Below, piece by piece: positions 9,546-19,630 of a stretch of DNA of 64,000 nucleotides. The notes below the pieces were generated by a model. It did no database searches. It was not told where the DNA came from and was given only the letters and a program-made list of their open reading frames with translations. The DNA is from Lentisphaeria bacterium (GTDB lineage: Bacteria > Verrucomicrobiota > Lentisphaeria > Victivallales > Victivallaceae). Every line of letters starts with the position of its first letter. Position 1 is the stretch's first letter. The DNA lies in the NCBI GenBank assembly GCA_022009855.1, contig CP091727.1, positions 1,612,001-1,676,000 of the forward strand, written 5' to 3'. A program made the translations under genes and the position numbers.

Positions 9546-9609
9546 TCTTACCGCTCGGTATAAATATAGCGTGATTTCAGCTTTTGTCAAACGAAATCTT
9601 ACCGATCGG
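9546..9609 (-). promoter_or_regulatory. hipBA promoter with two operator-like repeats
   Basis: On the minus strand TTGACA (9590-9585) and TATATT (9568-9563) are separated by 16 bases. The 13-mer TCTTACCG(A/C)TCGG occurs twice, at 9597-9609 just upstream of the -35 and 9546-9558 just downstream of the -10. The flanked promoter is the expected layout for HipB autorepression. Confidence 0.7.
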
Positions 9610-9840
9610 GGATTTTTCCAAAGAAGCTTCACGCCCCAAATACTCATATTCAACTGCAACCCTGGTTGATAAAGTGAATTCGGATGTTTTTTTGCTCTCC
9701 GGCAGGCCCTTGCTCATATTCCGAATCGGATGCCCAAAATCCGGCGGATTTTGTTGTGCTGCCACAGGCAGAGAACCTAAACAGCCAACAATACTCCATG
9801 CGAATGACTCATTCAGGAAATAGATATTGAGCATTGTCAT
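9577..9840 (-). CDS. Doubtful small ORF, 87 aa
   Basis: An open frame beginning inside the last codons of the primase-helicase gene and ending inside the hipBA promoter. No domain is recognised, composition is ordinary, and overlap with the promoter argues against a real gene. Listed because it fills the gap between the two genes. Confidence 0.15.
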   Translation of the reverse strand: MTMLNIYFLNESFAWSIVGCLGSLPVAAQQNPPDFGHPIRNMSKGLPESKKTSEFTLSTRVAVEYEYLGREASLEKSPIGKISFDKS

Positions 9841-12260
9841 CCGTTATACGGTAACCAATTGCGCGGTATCCGGCGACCCGGCGTTCAAACATCCGCATCG
9901 TCATCGTGATTTTCAGATCCGCGTAATCATAGATGATAACCTCGGTCTTCCGGTCGTACAAACGGTGAAGCCGTCCGGCATATTGTGCGAGGGTTCCCTT
10001 CCAGGAAATGGGCATGGTAAGAAACAGTGTGTCCAAACGAGGATCATCAAAGCCTTCTCCGAGGAATTTTCCTGTTGCGAGCAACAGCCGGGGAGTGCCC
10101 TCCGGGACTGCGGAGAAGGCCTGCAGAATTGATGTCAACTCCTTACGGCGCATTCCTCCGCGCATTACAAACAGCGGTTTCACATCGGCAAAAGCATTCT
10201 CCAGCCAGAACAAATGTTCTTTTCGTTCCGTAATCACCACAGGATTGCGACCGTGTAACAAAGCTGCCCGGACATCTTCCACAATCATCCGGTTTCTTGC
10301 ATCATCATGAATAAGCAAATCGTAAATGGTATGAATCGTGATCTTTTCCTGCTGTTCCGGAGGCAGGGTGAGTTCCGTGGGCCTGATAATGACCCGATGA
10401 TCAAATGGTCGCTCAAGTGCCTGCTGCTTGTCGTTGACCCGGTAGCGGACTGGTCCGCATTGCATGAAAATGATCGGATGATGACCATCCTTCCGGGTGA
10501 GTGTTGCAGAAAGTCCCAATACATATTGGCATTTGCACTGGCGAATCACCGATTCAAAGGAGAAAGCACTCAGATGATGACACTCATCCGCAATCACCAT
10601 GCCATAGTTGCCGACAATATCATCGACGACACCTTTCTTCACCAGACTCTGAATGGAAGCAATATCAATGATGCCTGTCGGCTTTCTTTTGCCGGAACCG
10701 ATTATTCCGATTTCCGATGGCGGAATCCCAAGAAAGTTTTTCAGGCGGCTCTTCCATTGGTTCAGTAATTGTACCCGATGGACAAGAATAAGTGTGTTCG
10801 TGGCTCGTTTTGCAAGCAGGTATATCGCGACCACTGTCTTGCCGAATGCGGTCGATGCCGACAGTACTCCCAGATCATTTTTTCAACAACGCTATCGCCG
10901 CCTTTTCCTGTTCCGGACGGAGTTTCCCCTGAAATGCAAACTGCTGCGGCTTTCCACGATTTCGTTTATCGGATACGGTATAACGTATTTTATTTTCGAC
11001 CAGAAGCGTAGCGATATCGTCGGCACTGCCGCGCGGCAGACCTATGTGATTCGGAAAATCTTCCGCACAACAAATGATACGAGGTTTATCGTAAGTCGGC
11101 ATATGCATTGCTTGAGCGCGATAAAATTCCGGATTCTGGAATGCCGCAAGCCGTAAAAGAGCTGTCTGCAATTTCGGCGTAAGCTGGGCTTTCGTAAAAT
11201 AAATCTCGTTTTCTATGATGATCTCCAGTGGTTTCGTCAGGCCGACGGCGAGATCTTTTTCTTTTCGCCTGCGAGATGGAGGCTGTTCCCATGGAACCTC
11301 GTCTTCTTCCAATATCGGCATTTTGACTGCGGTAACACGTCCACTTTCCACAGCTTGTGCGGCAAGAGTTTCCACTTCTGCCGGTTGCATCTTGCGTATT
11401 CCGGCAAGAAACTTCCATTGATCCGGATAGGGGGTCATCGCATCATCCAGAAAAACACTGTTCCCGCGCTGGCGTGGTTTTGCCTGAAGCGGCAGAGCTA
11501 TCAAATTGCCCAAACCTCCCTGCGGCATCGTGTCCTGATTGGGAAAAAATCTGTCATAGGATTCAAATCCAAGTTCAGGACGGCTCTCCATGGTTTCCGT
11601 CAAGAGAAAGCAGCCCAGGCGGCGAGCTGTACGGGCGGGAATTGGCGAAGTGAAGAAAATCCAGACGTGTGCACCATTTCCGGAACGGGATCTTTCCAAG
11701 GCGGCGGGAATGTTGAACCGTCGGCAAGTGAGAAGAAATGCCTGTACATCCTCACGAAAATTCTGCTTGTCGAAATCAACTGCGAGAAAAAAGCAGGTCT
11801 CGTCTTCCAGCATAGGGTAGACGCCGATGGTAAAATCATGACCTCGTTCATCGGAACCACGAAGATGCTTTTCGATAATGTCGTCAGAAACCGGAACCCA
11901 TTCTCGATATTGGCATTCAGAACATTTGATTTTCGGCTTGGAACAAATTCCGCGTCGCCACTCGTTGGTACATACCGGCTGATAACCGCTTTTTCCGGTC
12001 TTCATGCTCTCAAAACGTCGAGGAAACACATCCTCGCGACCACGAAACAAACTGCGGAATATTCGGATTTTCTTGTCCGGAGGATATTGGTCGGATGTTC
12101 GCGCTGGTGGGCTCCAAGAAGAAATCGTTCGTTGCCGAATAAGAAGCAATTCATGGAGTTCCTGTTCCAGTTTTTCCTGTTCAGTAGAAAGTCGCTTCAA
12201 CCGGGCGCGAATGGCTGTTATTCGCTGTTCCATGTTATGCGTTTTCATACTGTCTGTCAT
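9809..12260 (-). CDS. TOTE-type archaeo-eukaryotic primase plus SF2 helicase (one frameshift)
   Basis: Two frames join into one ~816-residue protein when the T6 run at 10878-10883 is read as five. The first part has a coiled N-terminus, a Cys motif (CSKPKIKCSEC) and a primase domain (FFLAVDFDKQ, RSRSGNGAHVWIFF, GNLIALPLQ). This matches the primase of TOTE (transposon-opposing transposon-encoded) conflict systems. The join restores the Walker A STAFGKT. The helicase then shows VIADECHH (DEAH-like), LGLSATLTRKDG and a C-terminal RecA lobe (ATGKFLGEGFDD, QYAGRLHR). GGAGG precedes the start. Such proteins are thought to act in conflicts between mobile elements; no nuclease partner is visible next to it. 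The family call is from memory of the motifs. Confidence 0.75.
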
Positions 12261-12556
12261 GTCACCTCCATTAACTCCATCATCGGTCTTGTTCCCTTAA
12301 ATTCGATGTCCCATGTTCCACCTGCTTTGAATTCTGTTCGAATAATTCAGTGTATTCGTTTATGTGGTTCTGTATTTCCTTGTGGAATCATTGACTCGCT
12401 TCAAGTAAAGTTTCATTCTACGACAATTTTACAGTCCAATATGACGAAAGAAATCTCCCGGCGTTCCTACGAGGTTCTGCAGGCCAACTCACGGTTATGG
12501 GATTAAATTCATAATCACGGAACTTTCTGTCGAAGTCGTGAGTGTCGAAGTTTCTG

Positions 12557-12607
12557 AGCAAAATGAAGCCCGTGAGAGTTCGATTCCTGCCGGGCTTTGC
12601 TCATTTT
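12557..12607 (-). terminator. Terminator-like hairpin downstream of the ATPase gene
   Basis: AAGCCCG and CGGGCTT pair around a ~19-base loop, and the flanking AGCAAAATGA and TTTGCTCATT arms extend the stem imperfectly. It lies just after the stop of the leftward ATPase gene at 12614 and before the TOTE gene start. Confidence 0.4.
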
Positions 12608-12613
12608 GAGGGG

Positions 12614-13889
12614 TCAATTTCTCAATGCGGTAATTGGCACAACAAATACCCCATCCTGTCTCTGATATGCAGCATTGCTTAACCCGCATATGACGCACAA
12701 TTCAGAAGCAGGAATACCTCCATTTGCTTCGATTTTTTTATTTATCTTCAACAGCCCCTGTGCCGCAGAATCAATCTGATGCGCCCCAAGTTTTATTTCT
12801 ATGGCACACCATGATTTATCTGGAAGTTCAATAACAGCATCAATTTCATTATCCCGATAATCCTGATAATGATACAATTCAGCACCGAAGCTGTTGGCAT
12901 AAATTCTCAAATCTCTAAGACACATTGCCTCAAAAAAGGAAACCGAAGGTATTCAGGTCATGGATAAGTCCTTGCGGCGAGAGTGCCAGCAAACCACAGG
13001 CAAGCGATGGGTCGGCCAGAAGACGTTTTTCCGATTGTTTGATTCGGATTGAAGATCGGGTTTCCGGGGAAAAAGGAGGAAGATTGTCTGTCAAAAAAGT
13101 CGGCGGCACACATCAAGATAATTAGTAATTGAATCATCGTCAATGTTTTCTGCATCAATTTCATGAATGTCGTTCTTCAATACCCGATTTGAGGCGGTTG
13201 TGCTTTCGTTCCTGGCTAGCGATCTTAGAAGAAGATGGATTTTATGGGCATCGCGTTTCACTTCATCAATTTGATAGATATCGTTCTCAAGCACCGCTTT
13301 TATGTATTCTTTGGCCAAAAGACCAGCATTACGTTCAGATGACGTTTGGTTGCCTGGCCATCCGCCACGAACAATCAGGGCAGCTAAACTAGGCAACTCA
13401 ACTTCACCAGTCAGGGCCGGAACAAGTTCTCCTTGACAAATCTTTTGCAGTGAAAACATTCCGGAGGAGTGCCCAGCTTCAAATAAAGTCATAGGACGCA
13501 TTCTGATTCTGCCTATACGGCCAGCACCGCTGTGCATAATCCCCTTGCGTTGCGGCGTTGCTGAACCAGTTAAAATGAATTGTCCTTTGGCATTACGAGT
13601 ATCAACCTCCGCTCGAACGGCATCCCACAGTCCTGGAACAGATTGCCATTCATCAAGAAGACGGGGCGTTGCTCCAGTTAATACTGTTGCTGGAGAAATT
13701 TCTGCCAAATGTTTATTCTGAAAATTTCCGGATGGGTCTCCTAGCAAAAACTCACTTCGACTGTGCATGGAAGATGTCCACGTTTTGCCACACCACTTCG
13801 GTCCTTCAATAACGACAGCACCAAATGTTTCCAAATAGTCTTCAACCATTTTATCAACGAAACGTGGACGGTATTCTTTTTTTGTACAT
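12614..13889 (-). CDS. AAA-family ATPase with DUF4143 C-terminus (three frameshifts)
   Basis: Joined frames give a ~425-residue protein: an N-terminal P-loop (IEGPKWCGKTW), RLLDEWQ Walker B, FILTGSATP sensor segment, and a DUF4143 region ending in a nuclease-like EIDAVIELPDK ... AIEIKLG. These ATPases are frequent in mobile and defence-rich DNA; their substrate is unknown. Correcting T7 at 13877-13883 to six opens a start at 13889 preceded by AGGAGG. The other two shifts fall in A6 runs at 13093-13098 and 12932-12937. The gene is probably intact in the organism. Confidence 0.75.
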
Positions 13890-14250
13890 GAGCGTTCACC
13901 TCCTGGATGTTTAGCTAACTATACCACGATCGGCGATTTTTTCAACTTTTAATCGGTGATATTTTGATTTTCCAATCGGAAATATTTGAGATCTGCCCAA
14001 ATGCATTGGTCAATCGCGCACAAAAGCCTCTGTGGCGGCGAACAGTTTTTCTGACGATCAGGGGCATGCGACCCGGTCCCGCGTTTGCGCAACACGCCCC
14101 GCAATATCGCGAACAAAGGCGAATTTATGAGCAGGTCGATGCGAGCAATGCCCCAATATTTTTTCTGCATAGTTTCCCCGGATATCGCTCCGCCATACTT
14201 GCATAACTCTTTTTTCATGCTGTCAGGTGAAACTGTCATCACCCCCCCCG
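13890..14250. other. Gene-poor stretch
   Basis: A minus-strand frame (14260-13949, 103 aa) is open but has no good ribosome site or recognisable domain, and I do not call it a gene. A run of C at about 14241-14249 may be miscounted. No promoter or repeat is evident before the leader motif that starts near 14259. Confidence 0.4.
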
Positions 14251-14258
14251 GCAGCATC

Positions 14259-14403
14259 ACTTGTTTTTATTGCAAATGCAAATACCTCAAAATCAACGAA
14301 ATAAACCCATATTTATTATCGATATTTCTTTCGCAAATCATTGGATATAAACAAGTTTCATGGCATTGTATGCACTGTGAACGGGGCGGTAAGGACACCG
14401 CCC
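14259..14403 (+). promoter_or_regulatory. Leader motif A with 5' hairpin
   Basis: First of four copies of a conserved leader. The core TGGCATTGTATGCACTGT is at 14361-14378, preceded by TTGGATATAA and followed by a hairpin GGGCGGT (14384-14390) / ACCGCCC (14397-14403). About 150 bases are shared with the copy at 15262-15410. It sits 35-180 bases upstream of the ATG at 14438. Function unknown; promoter/operator or 5' UTR element. Confidence 0.6.
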
Positions 14404-14437
14404 GGAAAAACAGAAAAGCCAACAACGGAGGCAAAAA

Positions 14438-14641
14438 ATGATTCTGACCATCAACGCACACCGGGAAGGATATGCACCTGACCAAATCGCCAGCACCATG
14501 ACAGTCGGAGAGCTGATCGAGTTCCTCAACAATTTCGACGAGGACGAAAAGGTCTACCTCAGCCACGACAACGGCTATACCTACGGCGGGATTACCGCTT
14601 CCCGGTTCGAAGAAGTCGAGAGAGAAACCGAAAACGAATAA
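14438..14641 (+). CDS. Small conserved acidic protein, 67 aa
   Basis: The protein is acidic, with the central segment MTVGELIEFLNNFDEDEKVY and a Gly/Tyr-rich end (HDNGYTYGGI). I know this pattern from small proteins of mobile-element islands but cannot name a function. GGAGG is placed seven bases before the ATG. It follows leader motif A and precedes a zinc-ribbon gene 47 bases downstream, so the two probably form a short operon closed by the terminator at 14998. Confidence 0.65.
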   Translation: MILTINAHREGYAPDQIASTMTVGELIEFLNNFDEDEKVYLSHDNGYTYGGITASRFEEVERETENE

Positions 14642-14688
14642 ACCCAATCAGGGCGGTCGAAAGGCCGCTCGGAACCAACGGAGAAAAA

Positions 14689-14984
14689 ATGAAAATCTGC
14701 GAAATTTGCAAAAAACAATTTCCGAAGACGAGGTGTTCGGGGTCGACAAACACGAAAGCGTCTGCTTCGAATGCGCCGAGGCAGAGGCTTTGAAAGCGAA
14801 AGAGGAAAAGCGCGAAATTCAAATCACGCATGGAGAATTCGCGGAAGCCTGGAGCCTCTGCCAATGGTGCGACAGCCTTTTCCCGGAAAGCGAACTTCAG
14901 GAGGAGCGCGACCTCGGATACCTCTGCGGACACTGCATTTCCGCCATCAGTTCCCGGGGCGAGGAAGTATGGCTGAAAAATTAA
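14689..14984 (+). CDS. Small zinc-ribbon protein (one frameshift)
   Basis: With one extra A in the A6 run at 14710-14715 the frame continues MKICEICKKTISEDEVF and gives a ~98-residue protein. It has two Cys-x-x-Cys pairs in the N-terminal half (CEIC, CFEC) and two in the C-terminal half (CQWC, CGHC), i.e. two zinc-ribbon-like knuckles linked by an acidic helix. GGAG precedes the ATG. Probable nucleic-acid or protein-binding accessory protein; exact role unknown. Confidence 0.6.
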
Positions 14985-14997
14985 CCGGGATCTTCCG

Positions 14998-15024
14998 AAA
15001 GCCGCCCGCGCACAGGGCGGCTTT
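14998..15024 (+). terminator. Intrinsic terminator
   Basis: AAAGCCGCCC / GGGCGGCTTT form a ten-pair stem with a seven-base loop, directly after the zinc-ribbon gene. The A and T flanks make it usable from both strands, so it may also end the minus-strand RNA at 15134-15025. Confidence 0.75.
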
Positions 15025-15134
15025 CTTCGCATAGTTTGCCCCTTGTCGCGCCGGTCAGGTTAAGTATGCCTCCAGCGGGGTTCGGGGCCGACCGCATAAT
15101 CGCAACATGAGCCGTTTCCGGCCAAACAACGGCG
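15025..15134 (-). ncRNA. Structured RNA family, divergent copy 3
   Basis: Read on the minus strand this segment aligns with the 3' half of the RNA at 19986-20239. It keeps CCGAACCCCGCTGGAGGCA and the TGACC-GGCGCGACAAGG segment, while paired positions change together: AGTC/GACT in copies 1 and 2 becomes GGTC/GACC here. It lacks an obvious downstream gene and ends at the terminator 14998-15024. The covariation supports a structured RNA. Confidence 0.55.
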
Positions 15135-15261
15135 TTTTTCATGTCCGAGTCCGGGGAGCTCTGCCCTTATATTTTTTCCGCAGATTTCCGGATTGTTATC
15201 TCGATTTTCACTTGCATTGAACCTTATCCATGCTGCCGAGGAAAAAAGCCCTTATCCCCGG

Positions 15262-15410
15262 CAGCATTCATTGTTTTTTATGCAAATGCAAATGCTTCAA
15301 AATCAATGAAATAAACCCATATTTATTATCGCTGTTTCTTTCGCAAATTACTGGCTATCAACGTATTTCATGGCATTGTATGCACTGTAGACGGGGGCGA
15401 TGGGAACACC
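15262..15410 (+). promoter_or_regulatory. Leader motif B with 5' hairpin
   Basis: Second copy of the leader: core TGGCATTGTATGCACTGT at 15371-15388, preceded by CTGGCTATCAAC and followed by a GGGCG ... CGCCC hairpin. Roughly 85 % identical by eye to copy A across about 150 bases. It precedes the amidoligase gene, whose ATG at 15457 has a GGAGG site. Confidence 0.6.
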
Positions 15411-16091
15411 GCCCGAAACCCGGAACCGGTCAACAGGCAAAACAACGGAGGCCAAAATGACCAACACGATTCAGACGGCGAAGGAACTTACCTTCGGGAC
15501 GGAACTCGAGTACACGAACATCAGCCGCGAACGGGCGGTGAAAGCGATCCACAGCGTGGTCGGCGGAACGATCCGCTACACCGGAGGCGGATACGACGAA
15601 TGGACGGTGGTCGCACCGGACGGACGCCACTGGAAAGCGGTCAGCGACGGAAGCCTCGGAAGCCGTTCCACAAGCGCCGAGGTGGTGACCCCGATCCTCA
15701 AATGGGACGACATGGACACCCTTCAGGCGGTGGTTCGCGAGCTCCGCAAAGCCGGAGCGAAAACTCCGGAATGCACCAGCCAGCACGTCCACATCGGAGT
15801 CCGCGATTTCAACGCCCGGCAGATCGCGAACTTCGCGCGGATTTTCTACAAGCAGGAAGAGCTTCTCCTCAAGGCGGCCGGAACGCTTCAGCGGCGAATC
15901 GACAGCTACACACGGCGCACCGACCGCGAATTCATCGTTCGCCTGGAAAACACCAAGCCAACCACGCGGGAAGCGCTCAACGAGGCATGGTTCGGATATT
16001 CCAACCCGAATCCCGCGCACTACGATTCCATGCGGTACCATGCGATCAACCTGAACAACGTATGGCGGACCGGAACGGTCGAGGTTCGAGC

Positions 16092-16124
16092 TTATGGGAA
16101 GAAATAAAATATGGGAAGTTGACA
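16092..16124 (+). repeat. RIT left terminal inverted repeat
   Basis: 33 bases starting TTATGGGAAGAAATAAAATA and ending TTGACA; exact reverse complement of 19566-19598. Two TATGGGAAG units inside are likely recombinase-binding sites. Confidence 0.9.
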
Positions 16125-16256
16125 GCAATTTCTGCCACGACAAAGTATAGTCTACTGCCCATAATTTTTTGCTTTCCCCTTTCAAATTATATATTATGTC
16201 TTCTACCATTGCGGATGGGCTGCAATGTCAGAATCCCAACATAAGGAGACGTAATC

Positions 16257-17534
16257 ATGTTAGACGACTATTTCGTCAATCCCAGAACATTAACAGTGTT
16301 ACGCCTGGGACCGCTGGGACAGTTTATGGATGACTTGTCCCAACAACTTTCCACACAACAATATTCAAGGGGCACCGCTCGATCTCTCTTGCATGGGATA
16401 TCACATCTAAGCCGATATATGCTATGGCGACAGATAGAGAATGTAACTGACATCAGAATGGAACATATCAATGACTTCCTGATAAAACATCTTCCGGTCT
16501 GTAGTTGTTACCGTCCCAACAGCAATAGTTTCGATAACACAGCCGCAGCAGTAAAATATATCGTTGTTTTTTTACGGAACAGAAACTACCTCCAAGAGGG
16601 AAAAGTTGAATATTCGGCAGATTCCGTCGCAGGAATATTACTGAAATATCAAGAGCATCTGCGAACGGTATGCGCTTTGGCGGAAAGCAGTATTGTCCTG
16701 CATACAAATGTCATTAAGTATTTTCTAAATGCGAGAATAAAGCTGCAAGGGAAACTTGAGCTGACGGACTTGACAAAAAAAAATGTTATTGATCTGGTCA
16801 CATTTTTACTCTCCCTACACCCCAGCGCAGACTGGAAATCATCTGTTACAAGTTGCACGCGATCCTTCTTACGGTTCTTAATGTGGGAAAGAATTATTTC
16901 TGAAGACTTTCGGAATATTGTTCCGTCTGTCATTCATTGGCGGCTTCAGGAAATACCACAGGCAATCACCGAAAAACAACTTGAACAACTATTGTCATCC
17001 CCGAATCGTGATACTCCTGCGGGCAGACGCGACTATGCGGTATTGGTTTTGCTGGCATCTATGGGGTTACGCGCATCTGAAATTGTTGATCTGAAGCTTG
17101 AAAATATTCGATGGAGAAAGCGATCATTGCTGATCGAGGCGCGTAAAACGAGACGAGAACGTGAGTTGCCTATGCCAGATATCGCACTGCATGCTTTGCA
17201 GGACTACGTGTGCAATGCACGTCCGCAGTCAAAGTGCCGCCAAGTTTTTCTGAAGCTGAAGGCTCCCATCCAGGGATTTTCCGGTTCAGGTGCTGTAACG
17301 ACTATCGTAACACAGCACGTTATACGAAGCGGTATACAGACTCCTACCAAAAAAGGTCCGCATATGTTACGGCATACTTTTGCGACTCTCCTGGTGAACA
17401 AGGGGACTTCATTTTATGAAGTATCCAAGATGCTTGGCCACATGAACATACAAACCACAACGATTTACAGCAAGGTCGATTTGACCAGTCTTCGTAATGC
17501 TGTACTACCTATCATAACACCGGAGAAAGGATGA
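16257..17534 (+). CDS. ritA: RIT recombinase A (tyrosine recombinase)
   Basis: 425 aa, intact. The C-terminal catalytic domain has the arginine box LLASMGLRASEIVDLKLE, the H-x-x-R box MLRHTFATLL, the LGHMNIQTT box and the nucleophile region IYSKVD. The N-terminal 200 residues form a core-binding domain with helices typical of phage integrases. GGAG lies before the ATG. Its stop codon overlaps the ritB start (ATGA). With ritB and ritC it should carry out strand exchange at the inverted-repeat ends. Confidence 0.9.
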   Translation: MLDDYFVNPRTLTVLRLGPLGQFMDDLSQQLSTQQYSRGTARSLLHGISHLSRYMLWRQIENVTDIRMEHINDFLIKHLPVCSCYRPNSNSFDNTAAAVKYIVVFLRNRNYLQEGKVEYSADSVAGILLKYQEHLRTVCALAESSIVLHTNVIKYFLNARIKLQGKLELTDLTKKNVIDLVTFLLSLHPSADWKSSVTSCTRSFLRFLMWERIISEDFRNIVPSVIHWRLQEIPQAITEKQLEQLLSSPNRDTPAGRRDYAVLVLLASMGLRASEIVDLKLENIRWRKRSLLIEARKTRRERELPMPDIALHALQDYVCNARPQSKCRQVFLKLKAPIQGFSGSGAVTTIVTQHVIRSGIQTPTKKGPHMLRHTFATLLVNKGTSFYEVSKMLGHMNIQTTTIYSKVDLTSLRNAVLPIITPEKG

Positions 17535-18490
17535 AAAAAATGGCCCCCAAAGTATTTTTGAAAAGCTCCTTGCAGGACATTATTGTTCAATATGTTGATT
17601 ATATGCAAAATGCTCTTGGCCGGAATTTTCGTGTAGAAAAATCTATCCTTTATGCATACGATAACTTTTGCTATAACCGACAGATTGCATCTATGATGTC
17701 GGAGGAAAGCTATCTTTCCTACTGCATGAGCGGGAACATTACATTAAGACAACGAGCAAGGCGTTATCGTGCTTTATATAATTTTCACGAATATTGCCGT
17801 ATTCAAGATTCGAAGTTAGCGATGATACGAAGACAGCCCATTGAGTCTACGTATCATCGTTACAAGGCGTATATTTACACCGATGATGAGGTTCGCAACA
17901 TTATGAAAGCTGGAGCTTCATTTGGCGCAAATCAGACTCGTTATAGTAAAAAGAGGTGGCCAATTATAATTGGGATACTATACTGCACTGGATTGCGAAT
18001 CAACGAATTGCTGTCACTTGAAATGCAGGATATCGATTTTGATAACATGGTTTTTACCATAAGAGAAACCAAGTTTCGCAAAAATCGATTGGTTCCGGTC
18101 GATAGCAGCGTGATCAAGGCCCTGCGCAATTATCTATCTGAGCGTCCAAGTCAAACCTCTCCGCTGGTCATTCAAAATTTGAAAGGCGGGCACTTGCAAT
18201 ATGGAAATTTGAATGCTTTTTTCAATGCTGTTGTCAAAAGTTACATCTGGAGAAAACGGGAACAAACAAACCACGTTTACATGATTTTCGTCACTCCTTT
18301 GCTGTAAACAGAGTTATGCTTTGGAAAAAACAGGGGAGAGAATGTACAGAAAATGCTTCCTATCCTTGCCACCTATATGGGGCACGCTCATTTTAGTGAC
18401 ACAGTATACTATCTGGAGTCGTCAGAGCAACTCTTGCAGGAAACACTCACGTATTTTCAAGCACCGGAGGAATGTTGCCATGAAATTTGA
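17531..18490 (+). CDS. ritB: RIT recombinase B (two frameshifts)
   Basis: About 319 aa when two compensating one-base shifts (near 18270 and 18345) are corrected; the total length is an exact multiple of three. The catalytic arginine box is YCTGLRINELLSLE, the H-x-x-R box LHDFRHSFAVNR, then ATYMGHAHFSDTVYYLES with the Tyr nucleophile. It overlaps ritA by four bases and ritC by eleven. Likely intact in the organism. Confidence 0.8.
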
Positions 18491-19504
18491 AGAAAAACTC
18501 TCTAACCTTATTCGAGATTATTTTTATGACAGGCTGATAACGCAGAAAGCTGTTAGCGAAAATACCATCGAAACCTATCGCACAGCCATTCGCTTTTTTT
18601 TGAGTTTTCTAATGCAGAAATATGCTGGAGAGGTGCGATACAGCATGTTTTCAGCTGAAAATGTTATCGCTTTTCTGAACTCATACGGAAAAGAGCATTC
18701 TGATAGAAGCGTCAACCACAGACTGGCAGTTTTGAGATCCTTGGCAAAATACGCCTGCTATAAGTATCCGGAGGATATTGGAAGCATCGGAAAAATCCGG
18801 GAGATCGCCAAACGACACGAAAAACACCGTGTCGTGTCATACTTGGAGTGTGATGAAATCAAAACGATTCTTACCCAACAGGATATCAATACGCCAGAAG
18901 GTTTTCGGGATCATGTGCTTTTTAACGTTTATGTACAATACCGGTGCTCGCGTCAGCGAGGCTGTCAATCTTAATGTTTCCCAACTACGATTAGATTCAT
19001 GTGGATGTGCGTTCCTGAAAGGGAAAGGAAACAAAGGAAGAACGATTCCGCTTTGGAGGGAAACGGTTGTTCTCCTGTGTAAGCTCCTTGGTCCCAAAAT
19101 AAATCAGCCAGATGTTGCTGTTTTCACTAATCGACGTGGCCAACGTTTGACAAGAAAAGGTGTGACCTACATTCTGGAGAAAGCCTGCAGAAGAGCGTCA
19201 AACGTAAACCCCAACATTGGAAAGAAGCATATATCACCGCATTGCATGAGGGCATACAACCGCGATGCATCTGCTTCAGTCAGGAATAGATCTGAATACA
19301 ATCCGGTTATGGCTCGGTCACGTCTCAATCGAAACAACCAATGTGTACGTTGAAGCAGATCTGAAGATGAAGCGGGAGGCGCTAAGCAAAGCACAAATGA
19401 CCATTCCTGCTTTGTCTTCAAAAAATGGAAGCCGAAAAAGGATGTGCTCGATTTTTTGGAGAACATGTAATAATCAACCACTTTTGATGTTTCCGTTAAA
19501 GTAG
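18480..19504 (+). CDS. ritC: RIT recombinase C (two frameshifts)
   Basis: About 340 aa. Reading T5 at 18919-18923 as four and G3 at 19250-19252 as two gives a continuous protein with YNTGARVSEAVNL (Arg box), HCMRHTTAMHLL (H-x-x-R), WLGHVSIETT and VYVEAD (Tyr). The start overlaps the ritB stop. The three-gene overlap chain argues for a single transcript from upstream of ritA. Confidence 0.8.
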
Positions 19505-19565
19505 AAAAAAACGGAAAGATCAAAATGTTATGGGAAGAGGCAATGTTTTTTTACACAGAAACCGT

Positions 19566-19598
19566 TGTCAACTTCCCATATTTTATTTCTTCCCATAA
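19566..19598 (-). repeat. RIT right terminal inverted repeat
   Basis: Exact 33-bp reverse complement of 16092-16124, beginning TGTCAACTTCCCATATTTTA. Confidence 0.9.
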
Positions 19599-19630
19599 GC
19601 GCGTTTATGGGAAGCTTCCCATAAACGCGC
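19599..19630. repeat. Perfect 32-bp palindrome at the RIT right end
   Basis: Each arm is GCGCGTTTATGGGAAG. It contains the same TATGGGAAG unit found in the terminal repeats and has no counterpart at the left border. The adjacent host sequence AATGGGACTACCCAT is an imperfect version of the same palindrome, which suggests how the site was chosen. Confidence 0.85.

Larger units (their letters stand above)
16092..19630 (+). mobile_element. RIT (recombinase-in-trio) element, complete
   Basis: A 3539-bp element with three consecutive overlapping tyrosine recombinase genes and perfect 33-bp terminal inverted repeats (16092-16124 and 19566-19598). The right end additionally has a perfect 32-bp palindrome (19599-19630). 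The borders are defined exactly because excision restores the amidoligase frame. Three overlapping recombinases bounded by inverted repeats is the definition of RIT elements. Confidence 0.9.

Noticed and set aside
12557..12607. tRNA T-arm-like GAGAGTTCGATTCCTG
   Set aside because: No cloverleaf can be drawn; the segment is better explained as a terminator hairpin.
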